Shown here: positions 46,384-55,069 of the stretch, piece by piece
Layout: each line of letters starts with the position of its first letter
Position numbering within the stretch: position 1 is the first letter of the stretch
Source: PALSA-911 sp963839645
GTDB lineage: Bacteria; Pseudomonadota; Alphaproteobacteria; Acetobacterales; Acetobacteraceae
Length of the DNA: 64,000 nt
Reading direction: 5' to 3'
Assembly: GCA_963839645.1 (NCBI GenBank)
Contig: CAWIVZ010000008.1
Span: 806,001-870,000 of the forward strand
The notes under the pieces: generated by a model
Database searches by the model: none
Told to the model about the DNA's origin: nothing
Seen by the model: the letters and a program-made list of their open reading frames with translations, nothing else
Translations under genes and position numbers: made by a program

Positions 46384-47184
46384 CTAACCCCTGAACAGAT
46401 AATCGTTGTTCTCGCGGATGCGCCAGGTTCCGCTGGAGGCGTCGCACTCCAGCACGTAGCTCTCGCCCACGTTCGTCTCGTCGATCACCTTTCCGTCGCG
46501 GCGGACGAAATGCATCGTGTAGACGTTGCTGACGCGGGCCTTGGTGCCATCGGCGAACAGGATCCGCGGATCGATCTTGCGCACCTCGACGGAGGTAAAG
46601 CTGGCAAAATCGGCCCGGCGCCGGCTGGTCAGGTCGGCGGCGCGCATGACGTAGTATTTCGACCGTGCGATGGCGTCCGGCGCCCATTGCGCCAGGTACT
46701 CGTCCACGTCCAGCTTCGCCCAGGCATCGAACAGCGCCTGGATCGGGCGCAGCACCGCCCCGGGGGCGGTCGGGCACATCTGGCCGGTGCCGCGGCCCAT
46801 CGGCACCGACTGGCCGCCGGTGCGGGTGATCAGTTCCTCCAGCCGATAAAGCCGGTCGAGCTTCTCGGCGTCGCTCAGCGTCGTGCTGGGCAAAATGATC
46901 TGGCAAAAGATGCTGATCATCGAATGCGACAGCGCCACGCTGCCGGCATCCTTGTATTTGGCGAACACGTCGTTGGTGACGGTCGCCGCCTTGGTTTCGA
47001 AACTCGCCACCGCCAGGCCCTTCAGGCCGCTGACCTCGGAGCGAATATCGGTGCTGACGTCCTGGGTCAGTTGCTGGGTCGGCTTCGGGCAATCATAGGC
47101 AAGCGCGCTTGCGCTTAGCAGCAGACCCGCCAGCAAGGCCAGCGCCGCGCTGGGCAGGCGGCGCGTGCGTATCCGAATTGGCAT
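46384..47184 (-). CDS. Secreted protein: two-cysteine domain fused to NTF2-like domain
   Basis: A 266-residue exported protein (signal peptide to SASALA). Residues about 30-115 are a helical domain beginning YDCPKP and containing SMISIFCQII and STTLSDAEKLDRLYRL; this is clearly paralogous to the upstream protein. Residues about 135-266 (FDAWAKLDVDEYLAQWAPDA, TMHFVRRDGKVIDETNVGES) look like an NTF2/SnoaL-like cone. I do not know a named family for the first domain. ATG overlaps the upstream stop by one base (TGATG). Two cysteines shared with its paralogue suggest a disulfide. Confidence 0.72.
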   Translation of the reverse strand: MPIRIRTRRLPSAALALLAGLLLSASALAYDCPKPTQQLTQDVSTDIRSEVSGLKGLAVASFETKAATVTNDVFAKYKDAGSVALSHSMISIFCQIILPSTTLSDAEKLDRLYRLEELITRTGGQSVPMGRGTGQMCPTAPGAVLRPIQALFDAWAKLDVDEYLAQWAPDAIARSKYYVMRAADLTSRRRADFASFTSVEVRKIDPRILFADGTKARVSNVYTMHFVRRDGKVIDETNVGESYVLECDASSGTWRIRENNDYLFRG

Positions 47185-47546
47185 CAGGGGGCCGTCATCA
47201 GCTTGATGATCGACTGGTTCACCGTGTCCAGCCGGTCCAGCTTTTCCGCGTCCGACAGGGTGGTGCTGCCGTCGAGCTGGCGGCAATAGACGCTGATCAT
47301 CAGCGTGCCCATCGTGATCCGGTCGGCATGCGGGTATTTCTCGAACAGGTTCTTCACCGTGGTCTCGGTATGGTTCTTGAGCGTGCCGCTGACCAGCGAT
47401 TTCAGGCCCTGGGCGCCGGCCTCGGTATCCACCACCACCTCGCGCGCCACGTTGGTGGGGGGCTCGGGGCACTGGATGGCCGCCCAGGCGCGCGTGCTGG
47501 CAAGCATGGCCACGAATACGAATGGCAGGCGCTTCAGGCCCGGCAT
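47184..47546 (-). CDS. Secreted two-cysteine protein, paralogue of the following gene
   Basis: A 120-residue exported protein with signal peptide (FVFVAMLASTRAWA) and a helical mature domain: QCPEPPTNVAREV, VKNLFEKYPHADRITMGTLM, SVYCRQLDGSTTLSDAEKLD. The last block is nearly identical to the downstream protein (STTLSDAEKLDRL), and the two cysteines align. Function unknown. Coupled to the downstream gene by a one-base overlap; probably a two-gene operon. Confidence 0.72.
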   Translation of the reverse strand: MPGLKRLPFVFVAMLASTRAWAAIQCPEPPTNVAREVVVDTEAGAQGLKSLVSGTLKNHTETTVKNLFEKYPHADRITMGTLMISVYCRQLDGSTTLSDAEKLDRLDTVNQSIIKLMTAP

Positions 47547-47615
47547 GAAACCTCCCCTTCGAAGACCGGATGTTACGTTATCAGGTCCGCAATGGCGGGG
47601 TCCACAACGGAAAAT

Positions 47616-48027
47616 TCAGCGTTGCCGCCAGGGCAGCCCTTCCGCCTTCCAGCCGGCGGCCGAACCGCGATGGCCGTCCGGGTCCACCGGACCCTCGAAG
47701 CCGTCCGCCACGTTGAACACGTCCGGGAAGCCGGCCGCCTGCATGGCCTGGGCCGCGGCGAGGCTGCGCACGCCGCTGCGGCAGAGGAAGTAGATGCGGT
47801 GCTGCGGCGTGAAGCCGGCCTTCTTCAGTTCGTCGACGAAGCCCGGGTTCACCTGCATGGCGGGAAACACCTGCCAGGGGATCAGCACCGCCTGCTTGCC
47901 GATGGCGCCGAGGTCCGGCAGGCCGACATAGGCCCATTCCACGTCCGTGCGGACATCGACCAGCTGCGCCTGCGGGTCCGAACTGCAGCTTTTCCCAGGT
48001 CTTTGCGGGGGAGACGTTCTCGATCAT
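47616..48027 (-). CDS. Rhodanese-like sulfurtransferase, one frameshift
   Basis: Single-domain rhodanese that transfers sulfane sulfur. Start MIENVSPAKTWEKLQ at 48027, then a break near 47979 (one extra base), then QLVDVRTDVEWAYVGLPDLG. The active-site loop is YFLCRSGVRSLAAAQAM with the catalytic cysteine; GFPDVFNVADGFEG follows. Corrected length is 136 residues. It diverges from cysteine synthase across about 80 bases, so the pair probably shares a sulfur-responsive control region. Confidence 0.85.
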
Positions 48028-48106
48028 GCTAGGAACTCCGGTTGATACCCCGGCTTCGCATGCCGGGCCGGCGCGATCAACCGCCAACGGCCTGACGGAG
48101 TTGCCG

Positions 48107-49126
48107 ATGACTGTCTCGCATTTTGCCCATCGCTGGTCCGCCGATCTGGCCGCCGCCATCGGCAACACGCCGCTGATCCGGCTGCGCCGCGCCTCCGAGG
48201 CCACCGGCTGCACCATCCTGGGCAAGGCGGAATTCATGAACCCCGGCGGATCGGTGAAGGACCGCGCGGGGCTGGCGATCATCACCGACGCCGAGCGCCG
48301 CGGCACGCTGAAGCCGGGCGGCACGGTGGTGGAGGGCACGGCGGGCAATACCGGGATCGGCCTGACGCTGGTCGGCAATGCCCGCGGCTATCGCAGCGTG
48401 ATCGTGATGCCGGAGACGCAAAGCCAGGAGAAGATCGACTTCCTGCGCATGATCGGCGCCGATCTGCGCCTGGTGCCGGCCAAGCCGTATCGCGATCCCG
48501 GCAACTACGTGCACGTGTCGCGCCGGATGGCGGAGGAAATGGCGGCTTCCGGGGAAAGCGTGATCTGGGCCAACCAGTTCGACAACCTCGCCAACCGCGA
48601 GGGCCACCGCGCCACCACGGGGCCGGAGATCTGGGACCAGACGGACGGGCTTGTGGATGCCTTCACCTGCGCCTGCGGCACCGGCGGCACGCTGGCCGGC
48701 GTGGCGATGGCGCTGAAGGAGAAGAACCCGAAGGTGCGCATCGTGCTGGCCGATCCGGAGGGCAGCGGCCTGTATGGCTGGGTCAAGAGCAACGACCTGA
48801 CGGTGACCGGCAGCTCGATCACCGAGGGCATCGGCCAGTCCCGCGTGCCGGAGAATTTGGCCGGCGCGCCGATCGACGATGCCGAGCGCATACCCGACCC
48901 CGAGGCGCTGGAGCAGATCTACGAGCTGCTGATCCACGAAGGGTTGTCGGTCGGGACCTCGGCGGGGATCAACGTCGCGGCCGCCATCCGGGTGGCGAAG
49001 GCGATGGGGCCGGGCCACACGATCGTGACGGTGCTGTGCGACGGCGGGGCGCGCTACGCCTCCAAGCTGTTCAACCCCGAGTTCCTGCGCTCAAAGGACC
49101 TGCCGGTTCCGGCCTGGCTGGCCTAG
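48107..49126 (+). CDS. cysK: Cysteine synthase (O-acetylserine sulfhydrylase)
   Basis: PLP enzyme making cysteine from O-acetylserine and sulfide. 339 residues from the ATG at 48107, chosen because GGAG lies six bases upstream; the frame is open further upstream but begins inside the divergent rhodanese region. Motifs: NTPLIRLRRASEATG, FMNPGGSVKDRAG with PLP lysine K51, GTAGNTGIGLTLVG and the phosphate-binding CGTGGTLAG. The 3' end overlaps the convergent desaturase gene by 36 bases. Confidence 0.92.
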   Translation: MTVSHFAHRWSADLAAAIGNTPLIRLRRASEATGCTILGKAEFMNPGGSVKDRAGLAIITDAERRGTLKPGGTVVEGTAGNTGIGLTLVGNARGYRSVIVMPETQSQEKIDFLRMIGADLRLVPAKPYRDPGNYVHVSRRMAEEMAASGESVIWANQFDNLANREGHRATTGPEIWDQTDGLVDAFTCACGTGGTLAGVAMALKEKNPKVRIVLADPEGSGLYGWVKSNDLTVTGSSITEGIGQSRVPENLAGAPIDDAERIPDPEALEQIYELLIHEGLSVGTSAGINVAAAIRVAKAMGPGHTIVTVLCDGGARYASKLFNPEFLRSKDLPVPAWLA

Positions 49127-50044
49127 GGCCCGCGCCAGGCCGCGCAGGCCGACCGCCTGCTGGGCCAGGTAGCCGCCGGTGGCCAGGGCCTCCGGCGCGT
49201 TCGGATCGCCGGTGGCGACATAGTCGCGGGAGAAGTCGGCGGTGCGGAAGAGCATGTCCCACCAGGGCAGGATGGCGCCGTAATTGCAGCTGCGCTGGCC
49301 GGCGGCGAGGATGCCGTGATGGGCGCGGTGAAAGCGCGGCGAGATCAGCAGCCGTTCCCCCAGCCAGCCGAAGGACAGCCGCACATTGGCGTGCGACAGG
49401 CTTTCCAGGAAGCGCAGCACCAGCACCAGCAGCGGAAACTGCAGCGGCGGAATGCCGATCAGCAGCGCCACGGCGGTGAACCAGAGGAAGGCGATCACCT
49501 CGTCCAGCAGATGGTTGCGGTCGTCGGACCAGAAGGTCATCTGCCGCTGGGCGTGATGCAAGGCGTGCAGCGCGTACCACCAGCGGAAGCTGTGCGAGAG
49601 GCGGTGGCGCCAGTAGTCGGAAAAATCCAGGATGACGACGTAGCAGAGGAACGTGAGAACCTGATGCCCGAGCAGGAACGGAAACAGCCGCTCCAGCGTG
49701 GGCGGCACCCAGCCGTGGTCGGTCAGGTAGCCGTTCATCGCCACCTGCACCTGGTAGAACAGCACGAAGGTGATGATCGGCAGGATGCCGACGCGGGAGA
49801 TGATTGTGTAGATCACGTCCACGATCACCGCCCGGCTGTCCGGCCAGCGCTCCACCGGGCGCCAGCGCTCCAGCGGCAGGCAGATGGCGAAGGTGAGCGC
49901 GACCTGCACCGCGCCATACACGGCGAACAGCGCCCAGCCGAAGGCGAGGTCTTCCCAGCGCATCAGGTCCAGCGCGTAGAGCACCGGGATCACCAGGCTT
50001 TCCTGCACCCAGCCGGCGGCGAGATCGAAGACGTTCAGCATCAA
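49091..50044 (-). CDS. Sterol desaturase/fatty acid hydroxylase family membrane protein
   Basis: A 317-residue integral membrane di-iron enzyme. His-box motifs are DYWRHRLSHSFRWWYALHAL, HHAQRQM and SPRFHRAHHG, spread across several helices (hydrophobic blocks about 32-58, 83-105, 121-145, 190-215). It probably hydroxylates or desaturates a lipid (fatty acid, sterol-like or carotenoid); which one is not predictable. It converges and overlaps with cysK at its 3' end. ATG at 50044. Confidence 0.87.
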   Translation of the reverse strand: MMLNVFDLAAGWVQESLVIPVLYALDLMRWEDLAFGWALFAVYGAVQVALTFAICLPLERWRPVERWPDSRAVIVDVIYTIISRVGILPIITFVLFYQVQVAMNGYLTDHGWVPPTLERLFPFLLGHQVLTFLCYVVILDFSDYWRHRLSHSFRWWYALHALHHAQRQMTFWSDDRNHLLDEVIAFLWFTAVALLIGIPPLQFPLLVLVLRFLESLSHANVRLSFGWLGERLLISPRFHRAHHGILAAGQRSCNYGAILPWWDMLFRTADFSRDYVATGDPNAPEALATGGYLAQQAVGLRGLARALGQPGRNRQVL

Positions 50045-50316
50045 AGTCGCTCCGGGGAGACGGTGTACGGTTTATAGGACTGGGAGCGTAGGTTTGGAAG
50101 CACTGCTTGAGGCAATGGCGATAACTAGCTGATGGGACAGGGTTTGTTGGTGGTAGGGTATGGTCACGCCGGATCGGTGACAGGTTCAGGTTTTCGACCC
50201 TGGGAGGCGCGGATTTGTTGGAGTGATCGGCATGATCTCAAGCCGGAACGTCTTTATGTTTCACCATTGACCTTCAGGCTACACGACCCTGGTCCGCGAG
50301 CGGAGGGTGGCATAGA
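50045..50316. other. Intergenic region, richer in A+T than neighbours
   Basis: Between the desaturase start and the stop of the exported methyltransferase gene. An open frame at 50132-50316 has no family resemblance and no good Shine-Dalgarno. Base composition is visibly less GC-rich than the flanks (for example CGTCTTTATGTTTCACCATT). I see no inverted repeat or transposase fragment that identifies it. Confidence 0.35.
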
Positions 50317-51208
50317 TCACGGCTTGACGAACTTCAGCACGAATTCATCTTTCGGCTGCGGCGGGTCGGGGGTGTTCTTGTCGCGGGGATCGTTGGGATT
50401 GCGCAGGAAGTCGGCTTCCGCGGCCAGCTTGAAGCCCGCCGCTTCCACCTCCTGGCGAAGAAACGATTCCTCGATGCGGTGCAGTGTGCCGGACTCGGAA
50501 ATGCCGGTGCCGGGGCGGCCGGAATGATCGGCGATCACATAGAAACCGCCCGGCTTGAGCGCGCGGAAGACGGCCGCGTTCATCGCCGCGCGGTCGACGC
50601 CCATATGGCCGAGGTCGTGGTAGTTGAACATCAGGGTGACGAGATCGAACCGGTCCGCCGCCAGTTCCGGCGGAAGCGGGTCCGCGAACGGGCGGGCAAT
50701 CGCGATGATCGGCGCGGCCGGCGTGCCAGCGGCGCGGAGCCTGGCGTCGCGGTCCGCCAGGGCTACAGGGGAAGGACGCGGCGCGCCTCACCGGCGCGGC
50801 CGGTGCGACGGATGCGGCGCTGGGTGTGGCTGTCGGGTGGCTGTTGCCCTCCCGCTGGGCGGGGGGCGTGGGCGCCCGGTTGGGATCGCGCGGCTGGCTT
50901 TGGCCGTAGACCATGCCCGCCGGGCCGATGGACCGGGCCAGCAACTCCGTGGTGTAGCCGCCGGCAGCGCTCAGATCGAGCGCCACGATGCCCGGACGAA
51001 TGCCGATGAAGGCCAGCATCTGCTCCGGCTTGCGGCGCAGATCGTTGGTCCGGTCGGCAGCGCTGCGGTCCGGGCTCGCGACGATCGCGGCGATCTGGCC
51101 GGACGAAAGGGGCGGCATGGTCGGCTGCGCCGGGGCCGGGAGAACGCCCAGCAACACAGCCGCACCAAGGCCGATCGCGGCCAGGAAGTCTTGTCGCCTG
51201 ATTTTCAT
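50317..51208 (-). CDS. Exported class I SAM methyltransferase-like protein (COG4798 type), one frameshift
   Basis: About 296 residues. An N-terminal signal peptide (FLAAIGLGAAVLLGV) precedes a methyltransferase-like fold: MLAFIGIRPGIVALDLSAAG with GGYTTELLARSIGPAG, then after a break near 50761 ALADRDARLRAAGTPAAPII and DRFDLVTLMFNYHDLGHM, and FRALKPGGFYVIADHSGRPG. The C terminus is KDEFVLKFVKP. A signal peptide on a SAM-type fold is known for this group; the acceptor is unknown, and whether it binds SAM outside the cytoplasm is uncertain. Confidence 0.8.
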
Positions 51209-51303
51209 CTTCTTGCCCTTTGACGGTGACGATCGAGCGGCACAGGCACGGAGCGTAGTTCGCCGTTCGATAGCCGCCAATGGTGGCCGGGGACGCGTTC
51301 CCG

Positions 51304-52274
51304 CTACGGCGCCTTCGGGTTCAGCCAGATGCCGTGCGGGGAGCGGCCGACGTCGATGGTCTGGAACTGGCCGCTGACCGGATCGAGCACGGCGAGCTTC
51401 TCGGCGAAGCGCCGGGTGATCCAGATCCGCCCGTCCGGGGCGAAATCCATGTCGTCCGGCCCGCCGGGGACCGAATAGGTGCGCAGGACCTTCAGCGTGG
51501 CCGCGTCCAGCGCCACCGTGGTGCTGGAGACCCGGTTGTTGACGTAGACGATCTTCTTGTCGGGCGAGAGGAATACCGTGTGCGCCCCCTTGCCGGTGAC
51601 GATCTTGCGGATCACCCGCCCATCCACCGGGTCCACCACGGCCACGTAGTCGGTGCCCATGTCGGCGACCAGGATCTCGCCGTTATGCCACATCACCCCG
51701 GCCGGGGTGCGCCCGACCGGCTTGTCCCAGCGCACCGCCATCGCGCCGAGGTCGATCGCCGCCAGCCGGTCGGTGCCCTGCAGGCTGACGAACACCATGG
51801 AACTGTCGGGCGCGAAGGCCATGTGGCTGGGCAGGCTGGCGAGCGGAAAGCGCTTGACCAGTTGCATGGTGGCGGCGTCGTAGACGTCGACCTGGCTGCG
51901 CGCCAGGCCGTTCACCACGAACCATTTGCCGTTCGGGCTGAAGCCGAGCTGGTACGGGTCGGCCATGGTCAGGCGCTTCTTGATCTCTCCGGTCTGCGGA
52001 TCGAGGAACAGCATCTCGTTGGCGACGGTGTCGCCCACCAGCAGGTACTTGCCGTCCGGGCTCAGCATCAGGTGATGCGGCTCGCGCAGCACCGGGATGC
52101 GGCGCAGTTCGACCAGCTTCTTCATGTCCACCACGCTGATCGAGGCGGCGGCGGAATTGATGACGTAGGCTATGACCCATCCGGGGCTATGCCATCCGGT
52201 CCCGCCTCGGCAGGGCGGATAACAGGGATCGCCAGCAGACCGGCCAGCAGAATCGTCGCCAACGGAAACTTCAT
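51304..52274 (-). CDS. YVTN-type beta-propeller protein, 17-base duplication near N terminus
   Basis: A seven-bladed propeller-like secreted protein of about 317 residues. A signal peptide (MKFPLATILLAGLLAIPVI, to PAEA) is followed, after a frame break, by repeated blades: YVINSAAASISVVDM, LMLSPDGKYLLVGDTVAN, GFSPNGKWFVVNG, YVNNRVSSTTVALDAAT and DFAPDGRIWITRR. The break at 52176-52200 is a near-perfect duplication (CCGGATGG-CATAGCC followed by CCGGATGGGTCATAGCC); deleting 17 bases restores AGPDGIAYVINS in frame. Likely binds a ligand or redox partner; function unknown. Confidence 0.82.
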
Positions 52275-52307
52275 GGGGGAAAACTCGCAACGGTTATCGC
52301 CGGGGGG

Positions 52308-53714
52308 TCATACACCCTGGCCAGCTCGCGCCGCCAGCCTGGATCGGCGCGGCTGGCATGTTTCCACCCGACCGGCCTCCAGCCTGGCCCGGGCGAAAAC
52401 CGCAGTTATCAGCGTGAAGAACACACAGGCCGAGGTGGAGATCAGCACGTTGTCGGTGTAGGCATGGCCGGCGAAGGCGCAAAATATCAGTCTCATCAGT
52501 AACTTCTCGTCGCGCGGCAGGGCGGCGCTGCCGTGCAGTCCCCAGGCAAGGAACAGCGCGATCAGCAGGATGCGGCCGATCTCGCCACCTTCCACGGCCA
52601 TGCGCAAATACTCGTTATGCGCGGCCCGCGATCCGATCAGTTCCGCCACCTCGCTGCCCGGGGCGATGATCACGTTACCGGCGCCGAGCCCCCAGCCGAA
52701 CCAGGGCGACTGGTCGGCCGCCCGCTCGAACAGCGGCCAGAGGATCTCGCGACCGCTGAGATTGGTGGTCTCGGACGACAGCACGTTGAACAGACGCACT
52801 TCGGGCAGCGCGCCGGCGGCCAGCACGGCCAGCGGCAGCAACGCCAGCAGGCCCAGCAGCAGGCCGGTACGCAGGCGAGCCGGAAACGCGGGGGAACGCG
52901 AGGCCAGCAGCACCGCCAGTCCCACCGCCACCGCATACATCGCCGGCGCGCGGGCGCCGGTCGCCAGCAGCAGCACGAAGTTCACCCCGATCAGCACCAT
53001 GTCGCGCCGCCGGCCGTCGCGCAGCACCTCGAACAGGCCGGCATAGATCGCCGACAGGCAGAAGCCGCCGAGAAAGGCCGGGTGGCCGAGCGCCGCCAGC
53101 CGCCAGCCGCCCGATTCCATGAACAGCGGCCGCAACCCGGCAGCCGCCAGCACCGCGCCGGCGCTGACGGTCAGCACCGGGATCCAGCTGGTCATGCGGA
53201 TCATCGCGCGCGCCCAGGCCAGCGGCACGCGGCTGAAGCAGAACACGAAGGGCGCCGCGGAGCCGATCAGGGAGCGCAGGCTCTCGGCCGGGGTCAGGCC
53301 CGGATGCAGCCCGTGCACCAGGCCGGCGGCGAAGATGAACAGATAGGCGAAGGCCGGGTTGAACAGGTCCATGCGCGGCCCGAAGCGCAGCACGCAGACC
53401 AGCCCGAGGCCAAGCTCGGCCGCCTTCACCGCGGCGATGACGGGCTGGTAGAACGCCAGCCCGAATAAGTCGCCCAGCGTCATTTCCAGCGTCGATCCGG
53501 CGATCAGCAGCCAGGCGGCGGAGAAGCCGACGGGGTGGCGGAAGGCCAGGAACACCAGCGCCAGGCCGGCGGTGGCGGCCAGCAGCGGCCACAGCACGGC
53601 CGGCGCCAGAACGATGCAGGCCATTGCGGCGGCCAGCCACGCGACGCAGGCTGCCCGCAGCGGGCGCTGCCAATCCTCGCCCGACGGGTCGTTGACTTGG
53701 GCAAAAAGCTGCAT
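52308..53714 (-). CDS. O-antigen ligase/polymerase-like membrane protein (Wzy_C)
   Basis: A 468-residue integral membrane protein with about a dozen helices. The Wzy_C/O-antigen-ligase motif region is GREILWPLFERAADQSPWFG and SRAAHNEYLRMAVEGGEIGR, including the His-Asn-Glu pattern. It probably joins or polymerises polysaccharide at the periplasmic face. Neighbours on the same strand are PAP2, a membrane protein and a Pro-rich FecR-type protein, consistent with an envelope cluster. Confidence 0.8.
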   Translation of the reverse strand: MQLFAQVNDPSGEDWQRPLRAACVAWLAAAMACIVLAPAVLWPLLAATAGLALVFLAFRHPVGFSAAWLLIAGSTLEMTLGDLFGLAFYQPVIAAVKAAELGLGLVCVLRFGPRMDLFNPAFAYLFIFAAGLVHGLHPGLTPAESLRSLIGSAAPFVFCFSRVPLAWARAMIRMTSWIPVLTVSAGAVLAAAGLRPLFMESGGWRLAALGHPAFLGGFCLSAIYAGLFEVLRDGRRRDMVLIGVNFVLLLATGARAPAMYAVAVGLAVLLASRSPAFPARLRTGLLLGLLALLPLAVLAAGALPEVRLFNVLSSETTNLSGREILWPLFERAADQSPWFGWGLGAGNVIIAPGSEVAELIGSRAAHNEYLRMAVEGGEIGRILLIALFLAWGLHGSAALPRDEKLLMRLIFCAFAGHAYTDNVLISTSACVFFTLITAVFARARLEAGRVETCQPRRSRLAARAGQGV

Positions 53715-53793
53715 GGCAGCCGGTCCGGTTCGATGATCTGCTACCTATACGGGAATTTCTTCTAATATACACCCGTATTCGGCTCATCCCGCG

Positions 53794-54387
53794 CTACGGC
53801 GCGGATTTGCCGATTTCCACCGTGGCCAGGCCGACCGCCCAGCCCAAATAGCCACCGGCGAGAATGTCGCCGAGGAAATGGTAATCCATCCCCAGCAGAC
53901 CGACCGCGGTGGCAGCGACCGCCAGCGCGTACAGCGCCCGCCAGCGTGGCCACAGCCGCCACAGCACCGTCATGCCCGCGCAGACGGCCGTGGTGTGGCC
54001 GGAGGGAAACGACCCCCAGCCGGCTCCGCCATGGAAGGGAAAGAAGCCGTAGACGCCATCGCGGATGAAGGACGGGTTGTCGTTCACCCAGGTTTCCGGC
54101 CAGGTGCGGCCGCACGCCAGCTTCAGCGCGGTCTTGATCGCCTCGGCGACGATGATGCTGAGGGAGGCGAGGAAGCCCGCCAGCGCGATGCCGGACAACG
54201 GCCCGCGCGCCAGGCGGAGCAGGCCGAGCCCGATCACCAGCAGGATCGCCGCCGCGCCCAGCATCTCCGGGATCCGGGTCATCGCCTCCAGCCCGTACTC
54301 GATGGCGCCTGGCCGGGGCGGCAATCGCGCATGCGCGAAACGGGCCAGCGGCCGGTCGAGGAAGCCAACCGACAGGGCGGTCAGCAC
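53794..54387 (-). CDS. PAP2 family phosphatase
   Basis: A roughly 197-residue membrane phosphatase. PAP2 motifs are KLACGRTWPET (Lys and Arg), FPSGHTTAV (SGH) and MDYHFLGDILAGGYLG (His-Asp). It probably dephosphorylates undecaprenyl-diphosphate, a phospholipid or a polysaccharide carrier. The GTG start at 54387 is not preceded by a clear Shine-Dalgarno and the frame is open further upstream (towards the end of the upstream gene), so the N terminus is uncertain. Confidence 0.83.
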   Translation of the reverse strand: MLTALSVGFLDRPLARFAHARLPPRPGAIEYGLEAMTRIPEMLGAAAILLVIGLGLLRLARGPLSGIALAGFLASLSIIVAEAIKTALKLACGRTWPETWVNDNPSFIRDGVYGFFPFHGGAGWGSFPSGHTTAVCAGMTVLWRLWPRWRALYALAVAATAVGLLGMDYHFLGDILAGGYLGWAVGLATVEIGKSAP

Positions 54388-54449
54388 GGCGCAGGCTATC
54401 AGGCCCCACGCGATGCGCCGGGCCGCGCCGGGCGAGGCGGATGGCGGCC

Positions 54450-55034
54450 TCAGAAGATCATCCTCAGGCCGCTGAGCAGCGCCGCCAGCCGAGCCCGCAA
54501 GGCGGCGAAGCGGCGGCGGATGACACCGCCGATCCGCCCGGATCGTCGCAGCCGATCGCGCAGGGCATCGCGCAGCGGCGCCACCTGGGAGAGGCTCCAG
54601 GTGCGCACGAGCCCGATCGCGTCATGTGCCCAGGCAAACCAGCCGATCGCAAGCAATGTGGCCGACGCGGCCTGGTAGATCCACACCACGGCGAGCGTCG
54701 CCATGCCCTTCACCAAGACCAGCAGAACAATGGCGGCCCCTGCCTTGCCCTTTGCCAGCAGAAAGGCCCCCAAGAACCCTGCGAGATGGCTGATCCCCTC
54801 GGGCAGCAGAAACAGCGGCAGCACGGCCACGGCCGGCAGGCCGCCAACCCAGTTCTGGGTGACGCGCAGGAGCCTGACGCGCTCCAGGCGCCGCAGAAAA
54901 GTCAGCGTCGCATCCCACAGCACGTCGTCGAGCAGCACCACCACAACCGCCAGCGGCAGCAGCAGAACATCGAGCAGAGCCGTGCGGACGATCTTGAGCG
55001 CCCGGTGGAGGTGCGGCCTGGAGTTAGGGTTCAT
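54450..55034 (-). CDS. Multi-helix membrane protein, unknown
   Basis: A 194-residue hydrophobic protein: LLDVLLLPLAVVVVLLDDVL, LPAVAVLPLFLLPEGISHLA and IVLLVLVKGMATLAVVWIYQ form several helices; the C terminus is strongly basic (RDALRDRLRRSGRIGGVIRR). I cannot place it in a family. It lies 35 bases after the Pro-rich protein and 62 bases before PAP2 on the same strand, so belongs to the same cluster. Confidence 0.65.
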   Translation of the reverse strand: MNPNSRPHLHRALKIVRTALLDVLLLPLAVVVVLLDDVLWDATLTFLRRLERVRLLRVTQNWVGGLPAVAVLPLFLLPEGISHLAGFLGAFLLAKGKAGAAIVLLVLVKGMATLAVVWIYQAASATLLAIGWFAWAHDAIGLVRTWSLSQVAPLRDALRDRLRRSGRIGGVIRRRFAALRARLAALLSGLRMIF

Positions 55035-55069
55035 GGCCGGGTTTCAAACTCATGACAAAGGATCAATGA

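Noticed and set aside
49036..49479. Arginine/serine-rich plus-strand frame inside the desaturase gene
   Set aside because: Antisense shadow with compositional bias only.
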